DNA of 64,000 nucleotides from Thalassobellus citreus (GTDB taxonomy: Bacteria > Bacteroidota > Bacteroidia > Flavobacteriales > Flavobacteriaceae): the NCBI RefSeq assembly GCF_044385915.1, contig NZ_JBISCC010000117.1:152449-216448 (forward strand). The letters run 5' to 3'. Shown in pieces: positions 1 to 8,828 of this stretch; the first letter of the stretch is position 1, and each line of letters starts with the position of its first letter. A program made the translations under genes and the position numbers. The notes under the pieces were generated by a model. The model saw nothing but the letters and a program-made list of their open reading frames with translations. It made no database searches and was not told the origin of the DNA.

Positions 1-229
1 GCTTATTGTCTTTAGTTGTAAAGTTAACTTGACTCACAATAACATCTTGCGTTCTTTTTGGCTGACAAAAAACAGCATCTAAAAACGGAATTTTAAAATA
101 AATACCATTTTTTAAAACTCTTATTATTTTACCGTTTCGTAATTGAAGTCCGTTTTCCCATTCTTTAACAATAAACCAAAATTTAAACTGATTGGTTATG
201 TATGTGAAAAATTCTTTAATTCCATCCAT
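1..229 (-). CDS. SPFH/Band 7-like phage protein, 5' part only
   Basis: An open frame starts at ATG 227-229 and runs off the left edge, showing 76 codons. The visible N-terminus has a hydrophobic stretch (FKFWFIV) and then a region typical of the SPFH/prohibitin/Band 7 family: WENGLQLRNGKIIRVL, followed by GIYFKIPFLDAVF and a KRTQ motif. In that family this is the start of the beta-rich SPFH fold, reached after a membrane anchor. The gene lies 24 bp downstream of the preceding minus-strand gene and is the next member of the late operon. A role in membrane attachment or tail assembly would be a guess. The family call is from motif resemblance only. Confidence 0.6.
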   Translation of the reverse strand, partial: MDGIKEFFTYITNQFKFWFIVKEWENGLQLRNGKIIRVLKNGIYFKIPFLDAVFCQPKRTQDVIVSQVNFTTKDNK

Positions 230-253
230 AATATTGAATTATTGATTTATATT

Positions 254-712
254 TTAAAAAGCCGTTTTAGTATAAAAATCCATCACATACCCGTTACCGC
301 CTAAATAGTTAGGCATTGGCGTTATTTGGATGCTGTTTAACTCGATGTTTTTAAACATACAATTACCTTCTGGGTTAGATATTAAAGCTTTTATTTTTTT
401 TGCTAAAGCCAAAATTTCTAATTGGCATATTGCGAAATTATCGAGCTTAGTATCATTTGATGCTTTAGTGTCTGTCTTTTTAAGAATGTAAAAACTAAGG
501 TTGTTTTTCATTTTCGCATTATCTTCATTGTTAGAATCATCATCATGCGAAGGCACAAGCGTTATTAAAGTACAGGTATTACCCGCATTAACAATATCTT
601 TATACTCGTTTACCGCATCATCATGTTCGGCAACGGTAATGTTGTTTTCTAAGTTTGGTCGCTCATTTACAAAGGCATCGGCAAAGGCTCTAAAATCAGT
701 TAGTAGTAGCAT
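254..712 (-). CDS. Hypothetical phage protein, 152 aa
   Basis: A 152-residue soluble protein with no signal peptide or membrane segment. It begins MLLLTDFRAFADAFVNERPN and ends with a MPNYLGGNGYVMDFY stretch. Its start lies inside the last codons of the upstream gene (17 nt overlap), so the two are probably co-translated. Its position, three genes after the portal and next to other small head-tail proteins, suggests a head completion or tail terminator protein, but no family motif was recognised. Confidence 0.7.
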   Translation of the reverse strand: MLLLTDFRAFADAFVNERPNLENNITVAEHDDAVNEYKDIVNAGNTCTLITLVPSHDDDSNNEDNAKMKNNLSFYILKKTDTKASNDTKLDNFAICQLEILALAKKIKALISNPEGNCMFKNIELNSIQITPMPNYLGGNGYVMDFYTKTAF

Positions 713-1610
713 GGTTTTTACGTTTTAGTTTATCGTGTTCGGTTTTCTGGTTTACCAGGTAAGCTAGAATATCGTAGGTGTTTTGTTCGGCTACATCTTT
801 AACGGTACCAAACACCTTCGTTTCGGCTAAACTGTAAAGCGTGCCTACCATACCCAAACTGTTAGCGGGTTGCGTGGTGTTAGATTGTTGGCTAAATAGC
901 AGTGTTAAATCTATAGTGTTGCCGCCACCTATATCGAGCGCATTGCTATTGGCTATAAAATGCTGACTTGATGCCACAAACAGGAATATGGCATATTTTA
1001 CCTCGAATGGTAATTGTGCTAAATCTTGCGCGTAGTTTTGTGTAAGGTTTGGGTTGAATTTTATACGTATATCGCCATCAAAATCGGCTTGATGTTTCAG
1101 CTTATTGTAATTTGGTTTTTGTGGGCGGTAAATGGTTGCTATAAGTTGGTTTAAGCTGTCCTCGCTACCCGATACTGCAAACTCGTTTAGATGCATGATT
1201 ACTTGTAAGTATTCGCCATATACGGTATTAAACAATGCATCGGTTGGTCCATGAAAGGTTTTACCGTTTACAGATACCGTTGGTAGTAAATTGATGATGA
1301 AATCCATATTTACAACCTTAAACTCTTTGCCTTTTTCGCGCTTGCTTGTAAAAAACTGATTATTAAGTTTTGATATTTGGTTAATGTTTTCGAGTAACTG
1401 AGCGTTTTCGGGTTTTGATACATTAGCGGTGCGCACCAAATTTAATAGGGCATAGGTGAGCTTTATTTTGAATTCGTGAAACGATAGTTCGCCACTTTGA
1501 TACAAAACCAACAACCTAGCAAATTTTATAAGCTGCTCGCGTGTAAACTCTTGCCCGCTTTCGGGATAGTTTAACAGGGTTTTGGTTTCTATAATTTCTA
1601 TTTTATGCAC
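696..1610 (-). CDS. Hypothetical phage protein, 304 aa
   Basis: A 304-residue protein, predicted soluble and alpha-helical in the N-terminal half. No catalytic motif was recognised. It overlaps the genes on both sides (8 nt with the upstream basic protein, 17 nt with the downstream 152-aa protein), so it belongs to the portal/connector operon driven from about 4.5 kb. Its place after the portal fits a head-tail joining or neck protein, which is an inference from gene order only. Confidence 0.7.
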   Translation of the reverse strand: MHKIEIIETKTLLNYPESGQEFTREQLIKFARLLVLYQSGELSFHEFKIKLTYALLNLVRTANVSKPENAQLLENINQISKLNNQFFTSKREKGKEFKVVNMDFIINLLPTVSVNGKTFHGPTDALFNTVYGEYLQVIMHLNEFAVSGSEDSLNQLIATIYRPQKPNYNKLKHQADFDGDIRIKFNPNLTQNYAQDLAQLPFEVKYAIFLFVASSQHFIANSNALDIGGGNTIDLTLLFSQQSNTTQPANSLGMVGTLYSLAETKVFGTVKDVAEQNTYDILAYLVNQKTEHDKLKRKNHATTN

Positions 1611-1920
1611 TCTTAAACTTGCCTTTGTTAGTGATTTTTAAACCACGTTCTGCTAACACTTCTTTATTTTCCTTTTTAGAAGCTTCAATAACCTGGTGAT
1701 TGGTTTTTTTAGATTTTGAAATCGATTTACCTTTATGAAAGGTGATTATCTTTTTCAGTTTCAATTTTTTTGAAGCCGAATTAATAATACCCCATTTAAT
1801 AACATTAGCTTCTTTATTGCGTTGCTCGAAGTTTTTTAAACCTTGGCGCAAGGTGTATTCTCGTTTTCCTTTTTTAGTTAGTTTGTAGAAAAACCAATAG
1901 ATTTTGTTTAGTAATTTCAT
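1603..1920 (-). CDS. Small highly basic phage protein, 105 aa
   Basis: A 105-residue, lysine-rich protein (for example KKLKLKKI and SKSKK) with an aromatic N-terminus (YWFFYKL). The net charge is strongly positive, so DNA or RNA contact is possible. Its start overlaps the stop of the upstream gene by 1 nt and its end overlaps the next gene by 8 nt. No family was recognised. The tight coupling on both sides argues that it is translated. Confidence 0.65.
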   Translation of the reverse strand: MKLLNKIYWFFYKLTKKGKREYTLRQGLKNFEQRNKEANVIKWGIINSASKKLKLKKIITFHKGKSISKSKKTNHQVIEASKKENKEVLAERGLKITNKGKFKSA

Positions 1921-2849
1921 TATAAGTTGACGTATTTTTTGCCTTCTTCAAGGCCGTTAGTAGTTGGGAGTTCTTCGAATGTTTCTGTTTGTTTAGAATA
2001 TTCGTGTTCTAATTTTGTTAAGTATTTAGCACCTTCATCATTTAAGAATTGCATGACTTCGGCGCGAGCCAATGACTTCATACGTGTATTTTCGTTGTAC
2101 AATAAACCTTCTGGAAACATTTCTACAGGAAAGGCTTTCATAGCTTTACCTAACGATAAATAGGCGATTGCTTTATGAATGAGGTTTAATAAAACGGTTT
2201 GGGTTTCGTTTGGTTCTGAAACAGCTTTTAATGTTGTGACACTATCTAAGGTTAGAATTGCTGTAACATGATCGTTTTCAAAATCTGCCATAAACGGCAC
2301 TAAACGCTGATATAGTTGCCCTGATTTATTAATAGGAAACGCCGCATCGAATAGATTGGTATTTTTAAGAAACAAGGCGTTTGCTTTTTTATAAGCTTCT
2401 GAGCCTGTCCATTCTGGCCATGCTTTAGCCTCTAGCATAACGAATAATAAATCGAGTGCTTTGTAGGCGCGTTTTTTAGTTGCTGCGTTGTCTTGCGCAA
2501 TTTGCCAATCCCAAGCCATGGTTTCAGAATCGGTTTTGGACACATTTCGTCCAGAATTTGAATGTGTTAATGCGTTATTTGGTGCGTAATCTAAATACGC
2601 CATGGATGCGATGTAAAGCTGACAGTATTTTATAGCTTGAGCAATGTCTTTGTCTTCGGTTGGGTTCGCATCTGCATAATACTCCTGTAGCTTATCGTAA
2701 ACTTCCTGACTTATTAAATTGATTAAATCGGGTGTGTTTAGCTCAATGTCTGGCTCTAGATTAGCATAGGTAAAACCACCATCTAAAAAGCCTAATATTT
2801 TTTTTATTTCGGCTTGACCGCTATTGTTTTTATTAAAAAGTAAGTCCAT
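1920..2849 (-). CDS. Hypothetical phage head-tail region protein, 309 aa
   Basis: A 309-residue soluble protein lying directly after the portal gene (start and stop share base 2849). The N-terminal part (EIKKILGFLDGGFTYANLEP) and the helical middle resemble the DUF-type connector proteins that follow the portal in Bacteroidota phages, but I cannot assign the family with certainty. Genes in this position usually encode head-tail adaptors or virion proteins associated with the portal. Confidence 0.65.
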   Translation of the reverse strand: MDLLFNKNNSGQAEIKKILGFLDGGFTYANLEPDIELNTPDLINLISQEVYDKLQEYYADANPTEDKDIAQAIKYCQLYIASMAYLDYAPNNALTHSNSGRNVSKTDSETMAWDWQIAQDNAATKKRAYKALDLLFVMLEAKAWPEWTGSEAYKKANALFLKNTNLFDAAFPINKSGQLYQRLVPFMADFENDHVTAILTLDSVTTLKAVSEPNETQTVLLNLIHKAIAYLSLGKAMKAFPVEMFPEGLLYNENTRMKSLARAEVMQFLNDEGAKYLTKLEHEYSKQTETFEELPTTNGLEEGKKYVNL

Positions 2850-4228
2850 TATTCTCCTGGTGTTTTAGATTCGGTTGGCATTGCGCGTTGCGAGCTTGTT
2901 ATATCTTGCTGGCGTTCGGGTGTGGTACGGTAGAAGCCTACTTTTTCGCCAGATGTAAAGCGTGTTTTAAGAATATCATTTAACGCCTTACAAACGTAAT
3001 ATTCAGGTATGGAAGTGGCGGTTTTTTGGTGAATGATGTAAGCGTTTAGTTGTTCGGATCCTGAATCTGATTTTCCGTCTGCACCTACCATAACTAACGA
3101 TGCATGTAAACCTACGCCTGCTTGCATAGCATATATGGCGGTGTCGTACATTTTTACTTGACTTTCTACCCATTCTTTAGTTTTTTGCTCTATTGGGGTT
3201 ATTTTCCAGCCTAATTCCATAGCTGTAGCACCAATAAGCTGAATAACGTATTCATTATGCCAAAATTTACCAACGTTTTCGGTACCTGATAGTAATTCAC
3301 TTAATTTATCTAGAATCTCTGTCTTGAGATCTTCTAGCATTTTTTCTTTGTACGGTATTGGTGGCGATTGCGCTTTGCAGTTCTTTTCTAGAATATCGCG
3401 TTTTTCTTCCCAAAATTTAGCAGGACTTTGAATATGCCACTTAATATTTAATGCGTTTTTAGTAAAAGCTTTAAATATTTTGGGCGTATTGGTAGCGTTG
3501 GTAATCCAATCTAAACTACCATATATATCTGGTAACGGATAATCTGCCATACCATAAGTTTTAAACTTTTGGTGGTAGATAGCTACAGGGTATTTATCGG
3601 GGTTTTTAGGGTCGTATAACGGGTAAGCCTTCATTTTTTGAAGATCTTGTTTAACCCAATCGCCAACAATAACGTGTGTTGGTTTTTTGTTTTTATCGGT
3701 TTTTCTATATCCTAATAAGCAATCTGAAGCACTAATATGCTCGATAGCAGCAGGAACAGTTTTACCTAAACGCCCTTGTTTGGCTCGAAACACCTTAACA
3801 CATACACGTTTTTCGAAATAATAATCGGTAGCATTATTTTGCAACAACTCTTCGTGATTAATACTCTCTAAAAAGGCTTGTACATCTGGGTTTTCGATAG
3901 GTTCACGAAAGTACTTCGTGCCATCCTTTTTCATTTTATACAGGTAAGGACCTTGTTCGATAAGCAGCTCAACCTTACGTTCTAAGGCTCTACGAGCGAA
4001 GGAGTTCGCTAATACAGTTTCTTGCACTTCATTAGGGATATGCTTACCCTTACCGAATGGTATTACCTTGAAGTCGCCTACATCTAGCGTGTTATCTTGC
4101 CAATCTGAAAAGGTTTCGGTAGGCGCGTCTGACGATGTATTACCACGCCCTGTAATCTCGTAATAGTTTAGATTATTACCTGATAATGATAAATAGCCGT
4201 CCTTATGGAATCTATGTGTATTACTCAT
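2849..4228 (-). CDS. Putative portal protein, 459 aa
   Basis: The start is placed at ATG 4226-4228 (MSNTHRFHKDGY), which overlaps the TGA stop of the upstream 90-aa gene as ATGA. A longer reading from 4288 would run over that gene and is less likely. The size (459 aa) and position after the large terminase fit a portal, the dodecameric ring at the capsid vertex through which DNA is packaged. A long central segment with alternating helices (KEKMLEDLKTEILDKLSELL) and a C-terminal part with a DSGSEQLNAYI-like loop and a QQDITSSQRAMP tail resemble portals of other phages. The assignment rests mainly on size and gene order. Confidence 0.6.
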   Translation of the reverse strand: MSNTHRFHKDGYLSLSGNNLNYYEITGRGNTSSDAPTETFSDWQDNTLDVGDFKVIPFGKGKHIPNEVQETVLANSFARRALERKVELLIEQGPYLYKMKKDGTKYFREPIENPDVQAFLESINHEELLQNNATDYYFEKRVCVKVFRAKQGRLGKTVPAAIEHISASDCLLGYRKTDKNKKPTHVIVGDWVKQDLQKMKAYPLYDPKNPDKYPVAIYHQKFKTYGMADYPLPDIYGSLDWITNATNTPKIFKAFTKNALNIKWHIQSPAKFWEEKRDILEKNCKAQSPPIPYKEKMLEDLKTEILDKLSELLSGTENVGKFWHNEYVIQLIGATAMELGWKITPIEQKTKEWVESQVKMYDTAIYAMQAGVGLHASLVMVGADGKSDSGSEQLNAYIIHQKTATSIPEYYVCKALNDILKTRFTSGEKVGFYRTTPERQQDITSSQRAMPTESKTPGE

Positions 4229-4497
4229 TTGAGTTTGATTTGTTTGTCGTTTACTGATAGCAATAGCGGTATATACCCTGTACCACACTGATCTTGTATA
4301 ACATCTATATAGTTAAACTTATAGTTAGCGTTCTTGTCTTTAGCCTTGGGTGTTTGCTTACGTAGTAGTGCCTTTGGTATGATCTTGATAGACCCGTCGA
4401 GCTTCCTAAACACGAGCTTGAATGGCTCGTTAATGGTAGTGTGTGCATGCATGTCACTAAACATGTCGCTATAGCTCTTATATACTGGTGCATCCAT
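4225..4497 (-). CDS. Small phage protein before the portal, 90 aa
   Basis: A 90-residue basic protein (MDAPVYKSYSDMFSDMHAHT) of unknown function. It is the first gene after the late promoter at 4503-4538, and its ATG lies only 5 nt from the -10-like box, so its leader would be nearly absent. Its TGA overlaps the ATG of the portal gene (ATGA), which indicates translational coupling. No family was recognised. Confidence 0.65.
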   Translation of the reverse strand: MDAPVYKSYSDMFSDMHAHTTINEPFKLVFRKLDGSIKIIPKALLRKQTPKAKDKNANYKFNYIDVIQDQCGTGYIPLLLSVNDKQIKLK

Positions 4498-4502
4498 AGT
4501 AA

Positions 4503-4538
4503 CAATATTAATTAATCGTCTGAGCTATTAAAAGGACA
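4503..4538 (-). promoter_or_regulatory. Phage late promoter P4 (portal operon)
   Basis: Read on the minus strand: TGTCCTTTTAA (4538-4528), then TAATATTG (4510-4503) starting exactly 28 nt after the first T. Three other phage operons start with the same two boxes at the same spacing. The second box resembles the Bacteroidota -7 element TAnnTTTG. The unusual upstream box would be read by the host sigma factor together with a phage activator, which is inference. The rest of the 4498-4747 gap shows nothing else. Confidence 0.65.
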
Positions 4539-4747
4539 CAAAGCGAAGCAGGAGGGAAGCCGTCATATATCTCAAATAGGATATTCTAGTGTAATTACAG
4601 ATTACGGCCTTAGCGTGGCGGTATTTTCTTCGAGACAATTTTTAATTATTGAAAACTGCACAGGGTTTTTGTGTTGAAAATCAACGAATTAACAAAATTG
4701 AACTATAAAACTATAGTCAAATAACAAGGTTTAATAAAATAAAGAGA

Positions 4748-6484
4748 TTATTTAATAACGGGGTTTGATGAGAATAACGGTTTATCGAATTCAATTTTAG
4801 ATAAATACTCTGGTCTACATAATAAATACTTACCAGCATCACTCATATTAGTAGACTCTAAAGGCAACCTATGATCGGGGAGTTTTTCGGTGGATTTATC
4901 TTTTTTAATTTCTTTGTTGCCTTTTCTATCTATATGTATAAATTTCTGTGCTTGTTCCATAGAACTCTTCCAGCACGGGCAATTATGTTTATCTATTAAT
5001 AAAGCAGGTAAGTCTTTATTTTTACCGCCTTGCATTTCTAGCATTAACTCGTACTCGGTTTGTGGTGAAATATTAGCTTGTCGCTCATTCATAAGCGTAA
5101 CCGTCCAGCCCGAAGTAATACCATCGGCAAACTCGTAATTTTCTATAGCTTCTTTTAATTTAGATGCATGGTCCTCACCAACACGTTTCCATTTATTGGT
5201 TGCACGATCATGATATAAAACCAATTGTTTTAATTTATGATATTTAAAATACTCGCAAAACTGCGCCCCAAGCTCTCTAATAAAATCTTCAGGCAATGTG
5301 TAGAATTCTTTTAAACCACGATAAAACGGCAACTGCTCTTGCCCCACCACCAAACTACACATGTTACCAGAATCAAATCCAGCTTCTAAATGTTCGTTAT
5401 GGCGAATATATTTTAAATCTAAACTACTTTCTTCGGTGTCTTGTATTTCGGCATAGCTAGATTTATCTATTCGGCTATATGTAAAACCATCACTATAAAA
5501 ATTCTTTTCGTTTAGGTTTGGGTAAAACATTAAGCCCTTTTCTAAGGTTGGTTTTATTGATAATAAAGCCGTCATTAATTCCTTAAAGTTTCCTTCGGAA
5601 AACTGACTATAAAAATACTTCTCAGTTAATATATCGGCATTAACAAACGAACTGCCTATATAAAAAAACGTCGAGTTCATCCGCGCCTTGTTATACCTGA
5701 CAGTCCATCTACTAATATTTTTTTCAATATTTGTTTTGTCTTTTTTTAATTGTAAATCGGCAGGACGTTCTTTTATCTTATTTAAAACTTTTACCAGTTT
5801 TATTTTTTCTTCATTCAATATAAAAGCTACTTGCAATATGGTTTCAATTTGCTTTAAATCCATATTCTCTTCCATGCTCAAAATCCAATCGTACTCGCCT
5901 AAATTCGTATTAGGCATATCGGTAGTATAAGTAGATCCTAAATAATAAGGGCTTCGGCCATAACGCACACTCTCACCACGGCTTGCTTGCCGTATTTTAT
6001 TAAGTTTCTTATCGTTTAAGTATTTTGCTTCGTCGCCACCATCATGCTGATAACTATCTCCAGCACCAACCGAAGGTCTATCTTGACTTATAATTTTAAA
6101 ATGCGTGCCATGATATGTAGTAAGCGTATGTTTCCAAGACAGTACCGTTTTATGAGGCTTTTTAAAATGATCGGGCGGTCTAGAATCTACAACAAAATGA
6201 ATACCTTCAACCCAACCGTTTAACTCCCAACCCTGTACTATTTGCGGAATAATATTTTTAATAGCATTCATGTAGGTATCTGCCGAAACCGAAACAAAAC
6301 ACCCAGGCATTTCTTTACTAATATCCATAAACCGTTTAGAAAGTATAGACACCGTTTTAGCAGAAGCTCTACCCAACACCAACCATAAGTTAGTTGGCTT
6401 AATCATATCAATCATTTGCGCTAACCAGTTGCTATAACGCAGCACCACATCGTTAGCGGTTTTATCAATCTTTGGTTTGCTCAT
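4748..6484 (-). CDS. Terminase large subunit, 578 aa
   Basis: This is the DNA-packaging motor. The ATPase half shows a Walker A-like GRASAKT at residues 38-44, the adenine-side segment before it, and an acidic Walker B-like GGDEAKYL at 149-156. The nuclease half starts with AGFDSGN (acidic residue D371) and continues with LVLYHDR (about 421-427), matching the RNase H-like acidic positions of large terminases. A charged helical insert lies between them (about 225-260). The start overlaps the upstream gene by 20 nt. The length is ordinary for the family. It lies upstream of the putative portal, as in many tailed phages. Confidence 0.85.
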   Translation of the reverse strand: MSKPKIDKTANDVVLRYSNWLAQMIDMIKPTNLWLVLGRASAKTVSILSKRFMDISKEMPGCFVSVSADTYMNAIKNIIPQIVQGWELNGWVEGIHFVVDSRPPDHFKKPHKTVLSWKHTLTTYHGTHFKIISQDRPSVGAGDSYQHDGGDEAKYLNDKKLNKIRQASRGESVRYGRSPYYLGSTYTTDMPNTNLGEYDWILSMEENMDLKQIETILQVAFILNEEKIKLVKVLNKIKERPADLQLKKDKTNIEKNISRWTVRYNKARMNSTFFYIGSSFVNADILTEKYFYSQFSEGNFKELMTALLSIKPTLEKGLMFYPNLNEKNFYSDGFTYSRIDKSSYAEIQDTEESSLDLKYIRHNEHLEAGFDSGNMCSLVVGQEQLPFYRGLKEFYTLPEDFIRELGAQFCEYFKYHKLKQLVLYHDRATNKWKRVGEDHASKLKEAIENYEFADGITSGWTVTLMNERQANISPQTEYELMLEMQGGKNKDLPALLIDKHNCPCWKSSMEQAQKFIHIDRKGNKEIKKDKSTEKLPDHRLPLESTNMSDAGKYLLCRPEYLSKIEFDKPLFSSNPVIK

Positions 6485-7103
6485 TGAAATTAAATATTTC
6501 TTTAGGTTTTACGCCCGCCTCCATTTTAAGCTTAAGCTTTTGTGTTTCTTCAAGTGGCATTTGGTCTATATACTCAGCTAGAATATGGCGGTTCGCTTCA
6601 GGCAAACCAACATCGGCAGGTGTTAAACTATGTATCTCTACCTTTTCATCTAGTAAACCATCAGGTATAGGTTCTTTATCTGGTAAATGCAAGCCCTTAA
6701 CTCTAGCAGCACGCTCTACAGCATCTACTATTTTAAGCGCAGTAACATCTGTTTTACAAGTTCTAATAGCTAATTGAATAGCTTTCATAGCTATTTCAAA
6801 AAGCATATTACGCAACGCATCATTACTGGTAGATTTATCTAAATGAAAAAACCTAAGCGCATCATCAAATCTACTTTTAGCACTTTTAATATTTAACTGC
6901 GGAAAAAAAGCCATTAAAGAATTAATAACATTACCAGGACTTTCTACACGATGCAAACGCTGTTGTATAAACTGAAGCTGTAACAAGTAATCTTGTATTT
7001 CGGGTTCCATATCATCAGCAACCACGCCCTTCTCAATATAATCGTTAAGTATATCAAAATGAAGCCCTTCAAGAGCGCTATGTAAGTCTTTCTTTTTTGC
7101 CAT
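6465..7103 (-). CDS. Terminase-associated phage protein, 212 aa
   Basis: A 212-residue, mostly helical protein starting MAKKKDLHSALEGL. It sits directly before the large terminase and overlaps it by 20 nt. No HTH is obvious. An acidic N-terminal part is followed by a helical core with an aliphatic repeat (AMKAIQLAIRTCKTDV). It could be a second small-terminase component or a packaging accessory; the HTH-bearing gene just upstream is the better small-subunit candidate. Confidence 0.6.
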   Translation of the reverse strand: MAKKKDLHSALEGLHFDILNDYIEKGVVADDMEPEIQDYLLQLQFIQQRLHRVESPGNVINSLMAFFPQLNIKSAKSRFDDALRFFHLDKSTSNDALRNMLFEIAMKAIQLAIRTCKTDVTALKIVDAVERAARVKGLHLPDKEPIPDGLLDEKVEIHSLTPADVGLPEANRHILAEYIDQMPLEETQKLKLKMEAGVKPKEIFNFNEQTKD

Positions 7104-7115
7104 AATTAGTAAAAA

Positions 7116-7436
7116 TCAAAACCCAAAAACATCAGCCTTTATATCTTCAAAGGCTTGTTCTTGGGCTTTTTTATCGTGTATCTGGTAAGCGGTAACGTTA
7201 CCGTCGTTCATCATATCAATTAACGCTTCTTCTTTGCTTGAAGCTATTTGTAACTTCCCGCGCTCGTAAGCTTCACGTATTTGGCTTGTTTTATCGCGCC
7301 ATAAATACATAAAATCTCTACGGCTAACGCTTAATGTTTTAGCAATATCACTAGGCGCAAAGTTTTTACCAGCTAAATCTTCAATAGTATCGTAGTCGGT
7401 TTCGTTTAGCGTTTCTATTAATTGAACGATGCTCAT
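7116..7436 (-). CDS. Putative terminase small subunit (HTH), 106 aa
   Basis: A 106-residue protein with a helix-turn-helix near residues 25-50 (NFAPSDIAKTLSVSRRDFMYLW), the type seen in small terminases that recognise the packaging site. A helical oligomerisation-like segment follows (QIREAYERGKLQIASSKEEA). It lies 12 bp upstream of the terminase-associated gene in the same operon. Phage regulators can look similar, but position next to the large terminase favours packaging. Confidence 0.55.
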   Translation of the reverse strand: MSIVQLIETLNETDYDTIEDLAGKNFAPSDIAKTLSVSRRDFMYLWRDKTSQIREAYERGKLQIASSKEEALIDMMNDGNVTAYQIHDKKAQEQAFEDIKADVFGF

Positions 7437-7457
7437 GCATTAATCTAGTTTTAAATA

Positions 7458-8504
7458 TTATCGTTTACTCAAAACCTCTTTAGCATGTGCCAATAAATCT
7501 TCGTCGCGTTCTAAAAGCTCTGGCTTATCTTTATTGCGAGACACATTAACAGTAAGTGCGTTAATTTTTTTAGTAAGCTTATCGGTATCTAAAGCACTAA
7601 TTTCTTCTTTTAACTCTAAGCGTTTAAACAACGGATGCGCGCCTAAAATTTGTTTATTGGTGTTATAGTGTTCCAACTCATTATAAGCCATTTTATTAGC
7701 TATATAATTACCTGTAACCGTATCGGCAATAGCTTTACTTTCAGCAGGACCTAATAACTCATGTAGTTTAGGCTGGTTTTCTTTAAAAGTCTCGTAAGTG
7801 GTAATTAAATCGTTAACCACAATTTTTAAAACATCAGGGCAATTAGGTTCGCTTAAAAACGGAAACTGATCGCGTAACTTAATACTAGCCTTAACCTCTT
7901 GCGGTAACTCGTTTATTTTAGTAGTAACTAATTGCTCACGCGCTTTAAGTAAATTACCAACAGCTAAAACATTAGCATCTTCAATTGCTTTAATATAGAA
8001 ACGTTGTATTTCGGCATCTAAATCGGCTTTTTTTCCTTTAGGTTTTTCAACTCCTAATTTTCTCAACAACGCTTTACGTTCGGCATTACCAGGTAAGCCA
8101 CTAGAAAAGTTAGGAATAGGAGCAGGGTTTAGTTGGTTTAACAACGAATACTCTGGCAGCGCAATAGCAGCTTTAACCAAATCTACCAAATCGGCTTCAG
8201 GGTTTACCAATAACAATTTATCTTCAGCAGTTAATAAATCTATAACTTCTACTTCTTCAACCACTTCAGGAGTAGCAACCACAGCATTTTGTGTATGCAT
8301 TTTTAAAATACGCTCTGGCATACCCACAGCTTTAGCAAGCTCGTAACAAACCTTGTCTATGTTTTTCTGAGTATTAGGAAAACGAGAAAACGCATTTTGT
8401 AACGCTTTGTTTTTTTGCGGTAATTTATTGTATAAATTTTTACCACCAACTAAGGTGCGGTCATGTTTTAAGTACTGTTCTACTTGTTTTAAAAAGTCGC
8501 TCAT
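7458..8504 (-). CDS. Hypothetical phage protein, 348 aa
   Basis: A 348-residue helical protein, the first gene of the terminase operon, 34 bp from the late-promoter box. The N-terminus (MSDFLKQVEQYLKHDRTLVG) is followed by an acidic linker (VVEEVEVIDLLTAEDKLLL) and a long helical C-terminal half rich in Leu, Lys and Glu. No enzyme motif or membrane segment was found. A SAP-like turn (RKALLRKLGVEKPKGKKADL) around residue 145 hints at nucleic-acid binding, but this is weak. Confidence 0.65.
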   Translation of the reverse strand: MSDFLKQVEQYLKHDRTLVGGKNLYNKLPQKNKALQNAFSRFPNTQKNIDKVCYELAKAVGMPERILKMHTQNAVVATPEVVEEVEVIDLLTAEDKLLLVNPEADLVDLVKAAIALPEYSLLNQLNPAPIPNFSSGLPGNAERKALLRKLGVEKPKGKKADLDAEIQRFYIKAIEDANVLAVGNLLKAREQLVTTKINELPQEVKASIKLRDQFPFLSEPNCPDVLKIVVNDLITTYETFKENQPKLHELLGPAESKAIADTVTGNYIANKMAYNELEHYNTNKQILGAHPLFKRLELKEEISALDTDKLTKKINALTVNVSRNKDKPELLERDEDLLAHAKEVLSKR

Positions 8505-8537
8505 AGCTAAAAGTTTAATGTTGTAATTATTAGAATA

Positions 8538-8573
8538 CTAATGTAATTACTCTTAAACCCCATAAAAAGGACA
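8538..8573 (-). promoter_or_regulatory. Phage late promoter P3 (terminase operon)
   Basis: Minus strand: TGTCCTTTTTA (8573-8563) and TACATTAG (8545-8538), 28 nt apart, start to start. This is the same layout as the other three late promoters, with a T for A change in the first box. It lies between the 138-bp repeat at 8611-8748 and the 348-aa gene. Confidence 0.65.
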
Positions 8574-8610
8574 CACTAAGCCCGTTTTAATTATATAGCT
8601 TTCGCGGAAG

Positions 8611-8748
8611 AAAAAATAAACAGAAATAAACGACCCCGAAAAGTGGGTTTTAATTCGTGCGGTTGAACTGAACCGCTGAAACACCAATAAACATAAGGGT
8701 TTGTTCCGCACGAATTGATTGTGCGGTTTTGTGCGTTCCGCACGAATT
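8611..8748. repeat. 138-bp repeat, copy 1 (with copy 2 at 9715-9852)
   Basis: This non-coding unit is 136/138 identical to 9715-9852. It contains AATTCGTGCGG (8652-8662), its exact reverse complement CCGCACGAATT twice (8706-8716 and 8738-8748), and a GTGCGG half-site at 8721-8726. GCGGTT/AACCGC form a further stem. It is located just upstream of late promoter P3. The repeated and inverted 11-mers suggest a protein-binding array (regulator or replication initiator) or strongly folded RNA. With the promoter and the terminator it accounts for the whole 8505-8828 gap. Confidence 0.85.
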
Positions 8749-8756
8749 AAACTAAA

Positions 8757-8788
8757 AAACCACCTATTAACGTCTTAATAGGTGGTTT
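8757..8788 (-). terminator. Rho-independent terminator after the small-gene block
   Basis: Perfect 14-bp arms AAACCACCTATTAA (8757-8770) and TTAATAGGTGGTTT (8775-8788) with a 4-nt loop. On the minus strand the stem is followed by TTTTTTAG. It ends transcripts from the small genes at 8.8-10.1 kb before the terminase promoter. Confidence 0.8.
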
Positions 8789-8828
8789 CGTGAAAAAAAT
8801 ATACTCAGGTTTACGATCTGAATATAAT

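Noticed and set aside
4305..4505. 66-aa minus-strand frame
   Set aside because: It lies in another frame of the 90-aa gene that couples to the portal by ATGA, and its Leu/Thr/Ser-rich content looks like a shadow.
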